Source of the DNA: JAAYCI01 sp964367945
GTDB lineage: Bacteria; Bacillota; Clostridia; Oscillospirales; Ruminococcaceae
Direction of reading: 5' to 3'
DNA length: 54,952 bases
Assembly: GCA_964367945.1 (NCBI GenBank)
Contig: CAYIZZ010000002.1
Location: 1 to 54,952 of the forward strand
In this document: positions 16,569 to 23,894 of the stretch, one piece after another
Layout of the letters: the number at the start of each line of letters is the position of its first letter
Numbering within the stretch: the stretch's first letter is position 1
Program-made: the position numbers and the translations under genes
Notes under the pieces: generated by a model
What the model saw: the letters and a program-made list of their open reading frames with translations, nothing else
Told to the model about the DNA's origin: nothing
Databases searched by the model: none

Positions 16569-16597
16569 TTGAATCTTTTAAATTAGTGTGCTATAAT
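16569..16597 (+). promoter_or_regulatory. Promoter of the fatty-acid synthesis cluster
   Basis: TTGAAT (16569-16574), a 17-base spacer and TATAAT (16592-16597) lie 82 bases before the acyl-CoA synthetase start. Immediately after the -10 is GCCAA-N6-TTGGT (16600-16615), an inverted repeat placed where a repressor could block transcription; the adjacent marR gene is the obvious candidate. Confidence 0.65.
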
Positions 16598-16679
16598 TGC
16601 CAAAGTAAATTGGTTAGATACGCTAAGTATTATTTGCTGATCACACAATTCCAACTGCCTACATATAGGAGGTTTTCTT

Positions 16680-18380
16680 ATGTTGATGGAACAATATGCA
16701 AGTGCAAATTTTAGCAGTGAAGAAGATTTTCTGCAAAACTATAAAATCAATGTGCCTGAAAATTACAACTTTGCTTTTGATTGCGTTGATGTACTGGCAA
16801 GCACAAAACCTAATAAAGATGCCATAGTCTGGTGCAATGATAAAGGCGAAGACGCTCGTTATTCTTTTTCTGAAGTGTCTGCAAAGTCAGACGCCGCCGC
16901 ACGCTTTTTTGCAGCACAAGGTGTGAAAAAAGGCGATACCGTTATGCTTATCATGAAGCGTCGTGTGCAATATTGGTTTGCTATTTTAGGCCTGATCAAA
17001 CTTGGTGCCGTTGCTATTCCTGCCACTCATCTGCTGGGTGCTAAAGACATCATATACCGTAACAATGCAGCTTCTGTTGTGGGTATTGTCACCACCGAAG
17101 ATGATGACTTGACACAAGCGGTAAACGAGGCCATGCCTTTATCCCCCACCGTGCGTTTCAGGGCTAAGGTAGGTCCTGTGCAAGAAGGCTGGTTGAGCTT
17201 TGATGACGGTCTTATCACATATGCACAAGGCGACAAACCTGCGCGTGTTACCGAGAACGACGACAAAATGCTGATGTACTTCACTTCCGGAACCACCGGA
17301 ATGCCTAAAATGGTGGTACACAATCATGTATATCCATTGTGCCACATCACCACCGCACGCTTTTGGCAAAACCTACATCCGGGTAGTCTGCATCTGACAC
17401 TGGCCGACACCGGTTGGGCAAAAGCTGCCTGGGGCAAGCTTTTTGGTCAATGGCTGTGTGAGGCCGCTGTGTTTGTGTATGATCACAACTTTTTCAATGC
17501 CGGCGACATGCTTCGTATGATGTGCAAGCATAAAGTAACTTCTTTCTGCGCACCGCCAACTGTGTATCGTTTGATGGTGAAGATGGATCTTAGCACTTAT
17601 GATTTATCTTCTTTAGAGTATGTAACCACTGCAGGCGAGCCATTGTATCCCGAAGTTTTTGATAAATTTCATGAACAAACCGGCCTACGTATTTTTGAGG
17701 CCTACGGTCAAACAGAAATGGCGCCTATGTCCATTACATCTGTTTACAGCACACCTGTTCCCGGCTCTATCGGCAAGCCCAGCCCTGCATATCGTCTTTT
17801 GATTTTAGATGAAGAGGGTAATGAGGTCGAAGAAGGCGAAACCGGCGAGATTTGCCTTGATGTGCGTCCCGGAAAAGGCGTGGGTGTTTTCATGGGTTAC
17901 TACAAAGACTCCAAGAAAACAAACGACGCTTGGCGCAGTGGATATTACCACACCGGTGACAAAGCACGTATGGACAAAGACGGCAAACTGTGGTTTGCCA
18001 GCCGTGTAGATGATGTCATCAAGTCTTCCGGATACCGCATTGGACCGTTTGAAGTGGAAAGCGTGCTTATCGAGCATCCTGCTGTTATGGAATGTGCCGT
18101 TATCGGTGTTCCCGACGCGCTTCGTGGCCAAGCCATCAAAGCCAGCATTATCTTGACCAAAGAATATAAAAACGCTGATATCGATATGGATAAGCTCAAA
18201 AAAGAACTTCAGCAATATGTAAAAGATAACACAGCAGCATATAAAACACCTAAGATAGTGGATTTTGTGGACTCGTTCCCAAAAACCATCTCCGGTAAAA
18301 TACAGCGTGCCGAACTTCGCAAGCAATCAAGCAAGAAAAAAGAACGTTTGAGCAAAGCGTACTCTTCTTTTGTGCGGTAA
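16680..18380 (+). CDS. AMP-forming acyl-CoA synthetase (medium-chain type)
   Basis: A 566-residue adenylate-forming ligase that activates a carboxylic acid to acyl-AMP and then acyl-CoA. The ATP loop YFTSGTTGMPK is at about 200-210, AYGQTEM at 341-347, YYHTGD at 422-427, and the catalytic lysine K540 lies in TISGKIQR. The sequence is closest in style to medium-chain and branched acyl-CoA synthetases of the ACSM/MACS class. The ATG follows AGGAGG by seven bases. It is the first gene of the fab cluster, in the position usually held by the initiating enzyme, 12 bases before marR. The chain length it uses cannot be read from sequence. Confidence 0.9.
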   Translation: MLMEQYASANFSSEEDFLQNYKINVPENYNFAFDCVDVLASTKPNKDAIVWCNDKGEDARYSFSEVSAKSDAAARFFAAQGVKKGDTVMLIMKRRVQYWFAILGLIKLGAVAIPATHLLGAKDIIYRNNAASVVGIVTTEDDDLTQAVNEAMPLSPTVRFRAKVGPVQEGWLSFDDGLITYAQGDKPARVTENDDKMLMYFTSGTTGMPKMVVHNHVYPLCHITTARFWQNLHPGSLHLTLADTGWAKAAWGKLFGQWLCEAAVFVYDHNFFNAGDMLRMMCKHKVTSFCAPPTVYRLMVKMDLSTYDLSSLEYVTTAGEPLYPEVFDKFHEQTGLRIFEAYGQTEMAPMSITSVYSTPVPGSIGKPSPAYRLLILDEEGNEVEEGETGEICLDVRPGKGVGVFMGYYKDSKKTNDAWRSGYYHTGDKARMDKDGKLWFASRVDDVIKSSGYRIGPFEVESVLIEHPAVMECAVIGVPDALRGQAIKASIILTKEYKNADIDMDKLKKELQQYVKDNTAAYKTPKIVDFVDSFPKTISGKIQRAELRKQSSKKKERLSKAYSSFVR

Positions 18381-18392
18381 AGGAAATATTTA

Positions 18393-18869
18393 ATGAATGC
18401 ATTTGAAAGAAATCTAAGTAGTGCTTTGGCCAGAATTTACCGTTCCATGGAAATTTTAGAAGCTAAAATGCTACAAGACAGCAACACTGTACCCCTACGA
18501 TTTGCCGAAGTTCGCACATTAGAAGCAATTGCACGCGGTGGTAAAAACGAAATGGCTACCATCAGCGAAATTTCAGATTATTTGGAAATTCGCCTGCCCA
18601 CTGCCACCACCGCTGTCAATAAATTGGAACGCAAAGGATTTGCCATAAGGGAAAAATGCACCCAAGATAAACGAGTGGTAAGAGTGCGTTTGACACCTGC
18701 CGGCAAACGTGTGGAAAGCTTGCGAAAGTTTTTCCACCGCAATATGGTAAGGGCCGCTTTAAAGGATCTCAGCCCACAAGAGCGATATGCAATGCTAAAA
18801 GGTATCCATAAGCTAAGTAACTTTTTAGATACGCAAATCAGGCGATACGATGCTCCTTTAGTGACATAA
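18393..18869 (+). CDS. MarR-family regulator (FabT-like position)
   Basis: A 158-residue winged-helix regulator. The recognition region TISEISDYLEIRLPTATTAV is followed by the wing REKCTQDKRVVRVRLTPAGK with the family's characteristic D-x-R pattern. MarR proteins bind DNA as dimers and release it on binding small ligands. In Firmicutes, FabT, encoded beside the fab genes, represses them with acyl-ACP as co-repressor; the same role is inferred here from position only. Candidate operators with GCCAA/TTGGC half-sites lie at 16600 and 18891. Confidence 0.88.
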   Translation: MNAFERNLSSALARIYRSMEILEAKMLQDSNTVPLRFAEVRTLEAIARGGKNEMATISEISDYLEIRLPTATTAVNKLERKGFAIREKCTQDKRVVRVRLTPAGKRVESLRKFFHRNMVRAALKDLSPQERYAMLKGIHKLSNFLDTQIRRYDAPLVT

Positions 18870-18882
18870 TCAACTGCATTGT

Positions 18883-18934
18883 TAGGTGACTTGGCATAAT
18901 AGCCAAACCTGCAAATAAATCGCGGATATTCCGC
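18883..18934 (+). promoter_or_regulatory. Leader of acpP with two small hairpins; possible operator
   Basis: TTGGC-ATAATA-GCCAA (18891-18906) is a perfect inverted repeat with outer AGGT/ACCT partners (18883, 18907). A second short stem, GCGGA-TAT-TCCGC, lies at 18922-18934, 28 bases before the acpP start. The first could be a MarR site or a leader hairpin; no T-run follows either stem. Confidence 0.45.
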
Positions 18935-18962
18935 AACAAAATTGAAAGTGAGGATCTATAAT

Positions 18963-19184
18963 ATGACTAACATGCAAAAATTGGAAGAAGTAATCAGCAC
19001 CTACAAAGACATCGAGGCAGGTAGCCTTACCCCTGAAACCACATTTGAAGAGCTAGAACTGGATAGCCTTGATTTGGTAGATATGGCTATTGCTTGCGAA
19101 GATGCTTTTGGCGTAACAGTAGAAGTAAACGAAAACTTGAAAACAATTGGCGATATCCTTGCAATTGTTGAAGCCGGTGCATAA
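18963..19184 (+). CDS. acpP: Acyl carrier protein
   Basis: A 73-residue acidic acyl carrier protein. The 4'-phosphopantetheine attachment site is Ser35 in LELDSLDLVDM. The segment ETTFEELELD before it and the helix AIACEDAFGVTVE after it match bacterial ACPs. The frame is open seven codons further upstream, but the ATG at 18963 follows GTGAGGA at a suitable distance. It carries the growing acyl chain for FabD, FabF, FabG, FabZ and FabK encoded downstream. Confidence 0.93.
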   Translation: MTNMQKLEEVISTYKDIEAGSLTPETTFEELELDSLDLVDMAIACEDAFGVTVEVNENLKTIGDILAIVEAGA

Positions 19185-19199
19185 TTAACACCAACTAAC

Positions 19200-19258
19200 A
19201 CCGTCAGGAGAATAGTTTTATACAATCATAAACACTATACTCCGGCGGTATTATTTTT
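19200..19258 (+). terminator. Possible attenuator between acpP and fabK
   Basis: The imperfect stem ACCGTC-A-GGAG-A-ATAG (19200-19215) pairs with CTAT-A-CTCC-GGCGGT (19235-19249) and is followed by TATTATTTTTG. The hairpin has one bulged A and one A/A mismatch, which fits a partial terminator that would make acpP mRNA more abundant than the enzyme genes downstream. Confidence 0.55.
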
Positions 19259-19286
19259 GACAAATATTAGCTGATAAGAGGGAATT

Positions 19287-20243
19287 ATGGCACTAAAAAA
19301 ACAACGTATTTGTAATCTTCTTGGTATCACCTACCCAATATTACAAGGTGGCATGGCATGGATTGCCGATGCATCTTTGGCAGCAGCTGTAAGCAACGGT
19401 GGCGGCCTTGGGCTGATTGCCGCAATGAACGCTGACGCTGACTGGCTACGCGCAGAAATTCGCAAAGCAAAAGAGCTGACCGACAAGCCTTTTGGTGTAA
19501 ACATCATGCTGATGAGTCCTTTTGCGGATGACGTAGCAAAAGTGGTGGTGGAAGAAGGAATAAAAGTAGTTACTACCGGTGCAGGAAACCCCGGTAAATA
19601 TATGGATGCTTGGAAAGAAGCCGGCATAAATGTTATCCCGGTGGTCGCCAGTGTCGCTTTGGCACGTATGATGGAGCGCAGCGGTGCTTGTGCTGTGATT
19701 GCCGAGGGCAGTGAAAGTGGTGGTCACGTAGGCGAAAGCACTACAATGGCATTAGTGCCTCAAGTGGCAAACGCCGTATCCATCCCGGTTATTGCTGCAG
19801 GTGGTATTGCCGATGGTCGTGGTTTTGCCGCCGCCATAATGCTGGGTGCTGAAGGTGTTCAAATGGGCACACGTTTTCTTGTTGCCGACGAATGCACCGT
19901 ACATGATGTGTTCAAAGAAAAAGTGCTCAAAGCACGTGATATCGATACTATTGCTACAGGCAAGCGTCTTGGTCATCCTGTGCGCAGTATTAAAAACGAG
20001 TTTAGCCGCACTTATTTCAAAATGGAATATGACAGCAGTGTAAGCGATGCCGCTTTGGAAGAATATGCCGGTGGTGCATTATATCGTGCCGCTAAAGAAG
20101 GCGACGCAAAAACCGGATGCTTCCTATCAGGTCAAATTGCAGGCCTTGTAACAAAAAAACAAAGTGCTGCTTCCATTATTGAAGAGGTATGCAACGAGGC
20201 AGAAGAACTACTGAAAGGAGTGGCAAAACAATGGGTAAACTAG
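19287..20243 (+). CDS. fabK: Enoyl-ACP reductase II (FMN)
   Basis: A 318-residue FMN-dependent enoyl-ACP reductase of the nitronate-monooxygenase fold. It catalyses the last step of each elongation cycle. Visible features are the N-terminal GITYPILQGGMAWI, the SNGGGLGLIAA loop, AEGSESGGHVG near residue 140 and the phosphate-binding AAGGIADGRG. Length and order match FabK from streptococci and clostridia. FabI and FabL are not encoded in the window. The gene overlaps fabD by 13 bases. Confidence 0.93.
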   Translation: MALKKQRICNLLGITYPILQGGMAWIADASLAAAVSNGGGLGLIAAMNADADWLRAEIRKAKELTDKPFGVNIMLMSPFADDVAKVVVEEGIKVVTTGAGNPGKYMDAWKEAGINVIPVVASVALARMMERSGACAVIAEGSESGGHVGESTTMALVPQVANAVSIPVIAAGGIADGRGFAAAIMLGAEGVQMGTRFLVADECTVHDVFKEKVLKARDIDTIATGKRLGHPVRSIKNEFSRTYFKMEYDSSVSDAALEEYAGGALYRAAKEGDAKTGCFLSGQIAGLVTKKQSAASIIEEVCNEAEELLKGVAKQWVN

Positions 20244-21142
20244 CATTTTTATTTGCCGGACAAGGCGCACAAAAACCCGGCATGGGCAAAGAACTGTGTG
20301 ATTTCAAAGCATCTCAAAATATATTTGATGCTGCTGAAAAAATGCGTGCCGGTACCATGGACGATTGCTTTTCAGCCACTGCTGAGCGCCTTGCACAAAC
20401 AGACGTAACACAGCCCTGTGTTTTCACCGTAGATATGGCCGCAGCCGCCGCACTGGTTGAAAACGGTATCACACCCCAGGGTGTTGCCGGATTTTCTCTG
20501 GGCGAGATGGCCGCACTGACCTTTGCTGAAGCTTTCACTTTCGATGAAGGATTTAGCCTGACTTGCCTTCGCAGTGAGCACATGCGCAAAGCCACCGATG
20601 CCAGCGCCGGTACTATGGCAGCTGTACTTCGCATGGACGATGCAACAGTGGAAGATATCTGCAAAAAGTTTTCGCAAATGTATCCTGTGAACTATAACAG
20701 TGACGGACAACTGGTGGTTGCAGGCTCTAAAGAAGAAATGCCTGCTTTTTGCGAGGCTGTAAAAGAAGCCGGTGGCACAGCTCGTCCTTTAGCTGTAGGT
20801 GGTGCATTCCATTCTCCGATGATGAATCCCGCAGCAGAAGCTTTTTCTGCCGATATTCAAAACAGCAACATGCAAACACCTAAAATTCCGGTATATGCCA
20901 ATCCAACCGGAAATCTGTATGCAGATCCTGTAAAAGACACTTTGGCAAAACAAATGAATGGGCCTGTGTACTGGAAACAAACTATATTGCAAATGGCAAA
21001 CGATGGATATGATACCTTTATTGAAGTAGGCCCCGGCAAAACACTTACCGGCCTTGGTAAGCGTATTTTGAAGGAAGCCACCTTTATGAACGTAGAAGAT
21101 GCAAAAAGCCTACAAGATGCTTTGCAAGCATTAAAAGGATAG
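20231..21142 (+). CDS. fabD: Malonyl-CoA:ACP transacylase
   Basis: A 303-residue transacylase that moves malonate from CoA to ACP. FAGQGAQKPGMGKEL marks the N-terminus, the nucleophile Ser89 sits in GFSLGEMAAL, and GGAFHSPMM carries the catalytic histidine. The frame opens 42 bases earlier inside fabK, but the conserved N-terminus and AAAGGAG before the ATG at 20231 set this start. The overlap with fabK suggests translational coupling. It depends on malonyl-CoA, whose acc genes are not in this window. Confidence 0.94.
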   Translation: MGKLAFLFAGQGAQKPGMGKELCDFKASQNIFDAAEKMRAGTMDDCFSATAERLAQTDVTQPCVFTVDMAAAAALVENGITPQGVAGFSLGEMAALTFAEAFTFDEGFSLTCLRSEHMRKATDASAGTMAAVLRMDDATVEDICKKFSQMYPVNYNSDGQLVVAGSKEEMPAFCEAVKEAGGTARPLAVGGAFHSPMMNPAAEAFSADIQNSNMQTPKIPVYANPTGNLYADPVKDTLAKQMNGPVYWKQTILQMANDGYDTFIEVGPGKTLTGLGKRILKEATFMNVEDAKSLQDALQALKG

Positions 21143-21155
21143 GAAGGAAACAAAA

Positions 21156-21902
21156 ATGTCATTACAAGGAAAAACCGCCCTCGTCACCGGTGGCTCACGT
21201 GGAATCGGCAAAGCCATCGCATGCGAGATGGCAGTTCAAGGCGCTAATGTAGCTATTGTGTATGCCGGCAACGAAGCCGCCGCTACAGAAACTGTGGCCG
21301 AGATAACCGCCCTTGGCGTTACAGCAAAAGCATATCAGTGTGATGTATCTGATTTCGCCGCTACCGAAGAGCTGTGTGCATCTGTGCTAAAAGATTTTGG
21401 CGAGCTAGACATCTTAGTAAACAACGCAGGTATTGTGCGTGACAAGCTGACTTTAAGTATGGCCGAGGCCGATTTTGACGATGTGATTGACACTAACCTA
21501 AAGGGTGCTTTCAACATGATCCGCCAGCTTTATCGGCACTTCATGCGTAAACCAAACGGTGCACGCATCATCAATGTGACCTCTGTTGTCGGCCTAATGG
21601 GTAATGCCGGCCAGGCAAACTACGCCGCGGCAAAATCCGGTCTTATTGGCCTGACAAAAAGCATTTCCAAAGAGCTGGGCGCACGAGGTGTTACCTGTAA
21701 CGCCATTGCTCCGGGATTCATTGTCTCAGACATGACAGATGCTTTGTCTGACAAAGTGAAGGACAGCGTTCTCAGCGGTATTCCGGCCAAACGATTTGGC
21801 GATGCAAACGAAGTGGCAAAACTTGCCGCATTTTTAGCAAGTGATTGTGCCGGATATATCACCGGCGAAGTAATCCGCATTGATGGCGGCCTTGCAATGT
21901 AA
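21156..21902 (+). CDS. fabG: 3-oxoacyl-ACP reductase
   Basis: A 248-residue short-chain dehydrogenase. The NADPH-binding TGGSRGIG is at 11-18, NNAG at about 89-92, the catalytic triad Ser143, Tyr156 and Lys160 lies in NVTSVV and YAAAK, and the C-terminal ITGEVIRIDGGLAM is typical of FabG. It reduces 3-oxoacyl-ACP to 3-hydroxyacyl-ACP. The gene starts 14 bases after fabD with a strong AGGAAGG site. Confidence 0.94.
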   Translation: MSLQGKTALVTGGSRGIGKAIACEMAVQGANVAIVYAGNEAAATETVAEITALGVTAKAYQCDVSDFAATEELCASVLKDFGELDILVNNAGIVRDKLTLSMAEADFDDVIDTNLKGAFNMIRQLYRHFMRKPNGARIINVTSVVGLMGNAGQANYAAAKSGLIGLTKSISKELGARGVTCNAIAPGFIVSDMTDALSDKVKDSVLSGIPAKRFGDANEVAKLAAFLASDCAGYITGEVIRIDGGLAM

Positions 21903-21936
21903 AACTATAATTAACAAACAAGTATGAGGAGATATA

Positions 21937-23160
21937 ATGAATCGAGTAGTAATAACAGGCATGGGAGCTGTTACTCCCATTGGTAACACTTTAGCAGAAA
22001 CATGGGATTCAATGAAAGCCGGTAAAGGCGGTATTGGTAACATCACTCGGTTTGATACCGAAGGTTTTAAAGCCAGTGTAGCTGCAGAAGTAAAAGATTT
22101 TGATCCCACACTATACTTTGAAAAAACTGAAGTGAGAAGGTATGATCTTTTCACTCAATATGCTGTGGCTGCAGCCCAGCAAGCTGTGGAAGACAGCAAC
22201 ATAAAAGATACTGTAGATCCCGATCGTTTTGGTGTGTACATCGGTAGTGGCATCGGTGGCCTTGAAACCACCGTAAAGGAAGCTACCAAGTTGGCAAAAG
22301 GCAATTTGCGCCTTTCTCCCTTTCTTATCCCCATGATGATAGGTAACATGGCTACCGGTGTTGTTGCCATTCGTCACAATGCCCAAGGCCCCAGCCTTCC
22401 TGTTGTCACTGCTTGCGCCACCTCCACACACGCCATGGGCGAGGCTTTCCGTGCTATTAAGCATGGCTATGCCGATGCTATATTGGTGGGCGGTAGCGAA
22501 GCAACCATCTGCCCGTTCTCCATTGCCGGCTTCACCGCTTGCATGGCACTTAGCGAAAATCCTGATCCTGCCACCGCTTGCACACCGTTTGATGCACGTC
22601 GTAGCGGATTTGTAATGGGTGAAGGCGGCGTTGTAATGGTGTTTGAAGAGTACGAGCGTGCTAAAGCACGTGGCGCGCATATCTACGCTGAAATCACAGG
22701 ATATGGCAACACCTCGGACGCACATCACATGACTGCTCCACATCCTGAAGCTGCCGGTATCTCTCGTGCTATTAAATTAGCACTGGCCGAGGGTGAAATC
22801 ACCCCTGATGCCAACACCTATGTAAATGCACACGGTACCAGCACACCGCTGAATGACAAGTCTGAAACTAAAGGTTTCAAGGAAGCTTTTGGCGATGCTG
22901 CATATGATGTGGCTATCTCCAGCACAAAAAGCATGACCGGACATATGCTGGGCGCCGCCGGCGCAGTGGAAGCCTTGGCTTGCATCAAAGCTTTGGAAAC
23001 CGGCATTGCACCTCCCACCATTGGGTTTGCCGAGGCCGATCCCGAATGCGATCTTGACTACACTTTCAACAAAGCTACCGAGCGTCCCTTTACCCAGGCT
23101 GTATCCACTTCTCTTGGTTTTGGCGGTCACAATGCTTGTGTTGTTTTCAAAAAAGTTTAA
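21937..23160 (+). CDS. fabF: 3-oxoacyl-ACP synthase II
   Basis: A 407-residue condensing enzyme. The Cys-His-His triad is C160 (TACATSTHAMGEA), H299 (NAHGTSTPLND) and H336 (KSMTGHMLGAAG), diagnostic of FabF/FabB rather than FabH, which uses Cys-His-Asn. It extends acyl-ACP with malonyl-ACP. The residue after ACAT is Ser where Gly is common, which is probably tolerated. No KAS III gene accompanies it. The gene follows fabG by 34 bases with a clear GAGGAG site. Confidence 0.94.
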   Translation: MNRVVITGMGAVTPIGNTLAETWDSMKAGKGGIGNITRFDTEGFKASVAAEVKDFDPTLYFEKTEVRRYDLFTQYAVAAAQQAVEDSNIKDTVDPDRFGVYIGSGIGGLETTVKEATKLAKGNLRLSPFLIPMMIGNMATGVVAIRHNAQGPSLPVVTACATSTHAMGEAFRAIKHGYADAILVGGSEATICPFSIAGFTACMALSENPDPATACTPFDARRSGFVMGEGGVVMVFEEYERAKARGAHIYAEITGYGNTSDAHHMTAPHPEAAGISRAIKLALAEGEITPDANTYVNAHGTSTPLNDKSETKGFKEAFGDAAYDVAISSTKSMTGHMLGAAGAVEALACIKALETGIAPPTIGFAEADPECDLDYTFNKATERPFTQAVSTSLGFGGHNACVVFKKV

Positions 23161-23182
23161 GCTATAACAACAAGGAGTGCTC

Positions 23183-23611
23183 ATGAACAAAGAAGAAATC
23201 AAAAAAATACTTCCGCACAGGGAACCTATGCTACTTTTAGATGAAGTAAGCCTAGACGACGAAGGCTATGCTTGCGGCAGCTACACCGTGCGTGGCGACG
23301 AATGGTTTTTGCAGGGGCATTTCCCCGGCAACCCTGTTGTTCCGGGTGTGATTCAGTGCGAGATGCTGGCACAAACATGCTGTGTTTTGTTAGGCCAAAG
23401 TGCTGCTGATCCAGACTTCACTCCTTTTTTCACCGGACTGGATAAAGTGAAATTCAGAAAACCTGTTACCCCGGGCGATGTATTTTCCACACGTTGTAAA
23501 ATCACTCGCGAAAAAGCTCCATTTTACTTTGCACAAGGCGAAGGTCGTGTGGACGGTAAAATCGTGGTAAGGGCCGATTTCAGCTTTGCCTTAGTGAAAA
23601 CACCTAAATAA
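23183..23611 (+). CDS. fabZ: 3-hydroxyacyl-ACP dehydratase
   Basis: A 142-residue hot-dog-fold dehydratase. The catalytic His46 sits in GHFPGNPVVPGV and Glu60 in QCEMLAQ. N-terminal ILPHREPMLLLD and the FRKPVTPGD segment are typical of FabZ. The ATG at 23183 follows AAGGAG by five bases; an in-frame GTG at 23177 lies within that ribosome site and is rejected. It is the last gene of the cluster, followed by a strong terminator. In related clostridia accB, accC, accD and accA usually surround or follow fabZ; here they do not. Confidence 0.93.
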   Translation: MNKEEIKKILPHREPMLLLDEVSLDDEGYACGSYTVRGDEWFLQGHFPGNPVVPGVIQCEMLAQTCCVLLGQSAADPDFTPFFTGLDKVKFRKPVTPGDVFSTRCKITREKAPFYFAQGEGRVDGKIVVRADFSFALVKTPK

Positions 23612-23634
23612 TGCTTTTTACTTTCCTTTCCTCG

Positions 23635-23676
23635 CACGGATGGCTCGGGTATCTCCACCCGCCATCCGTGTTTTTT
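23635..23676 (+). terminator. Intrinsic terminator of the fab cluster
   Basis: A 10-bp stem (CACGGATGGC 23635-23644 with GCCATCCGTG 23661-23670), extended by a CGGG/CCCG inner pairing, is followed by six T's. Confidence 0.93.
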
Positions 23677-23894
23677 GTATTGCGCTACACATAATATAAT
23701 TTTCCAGCTTGCAGTGCAGTGGCAAGGGCAAGGCATTTATGGCTTACACGATATATTTTTTGTTATTTTACAAGTTTTTCATTGCATAGACATGACAAAT
23801 GCAGTATACTAATATAGGCTTATTGTCATTTTTAGTTAACCACCCAAATTGTGGCGCGGTTGCGCTACTTTTTTATGTAAAAGAAAGAGGATTT

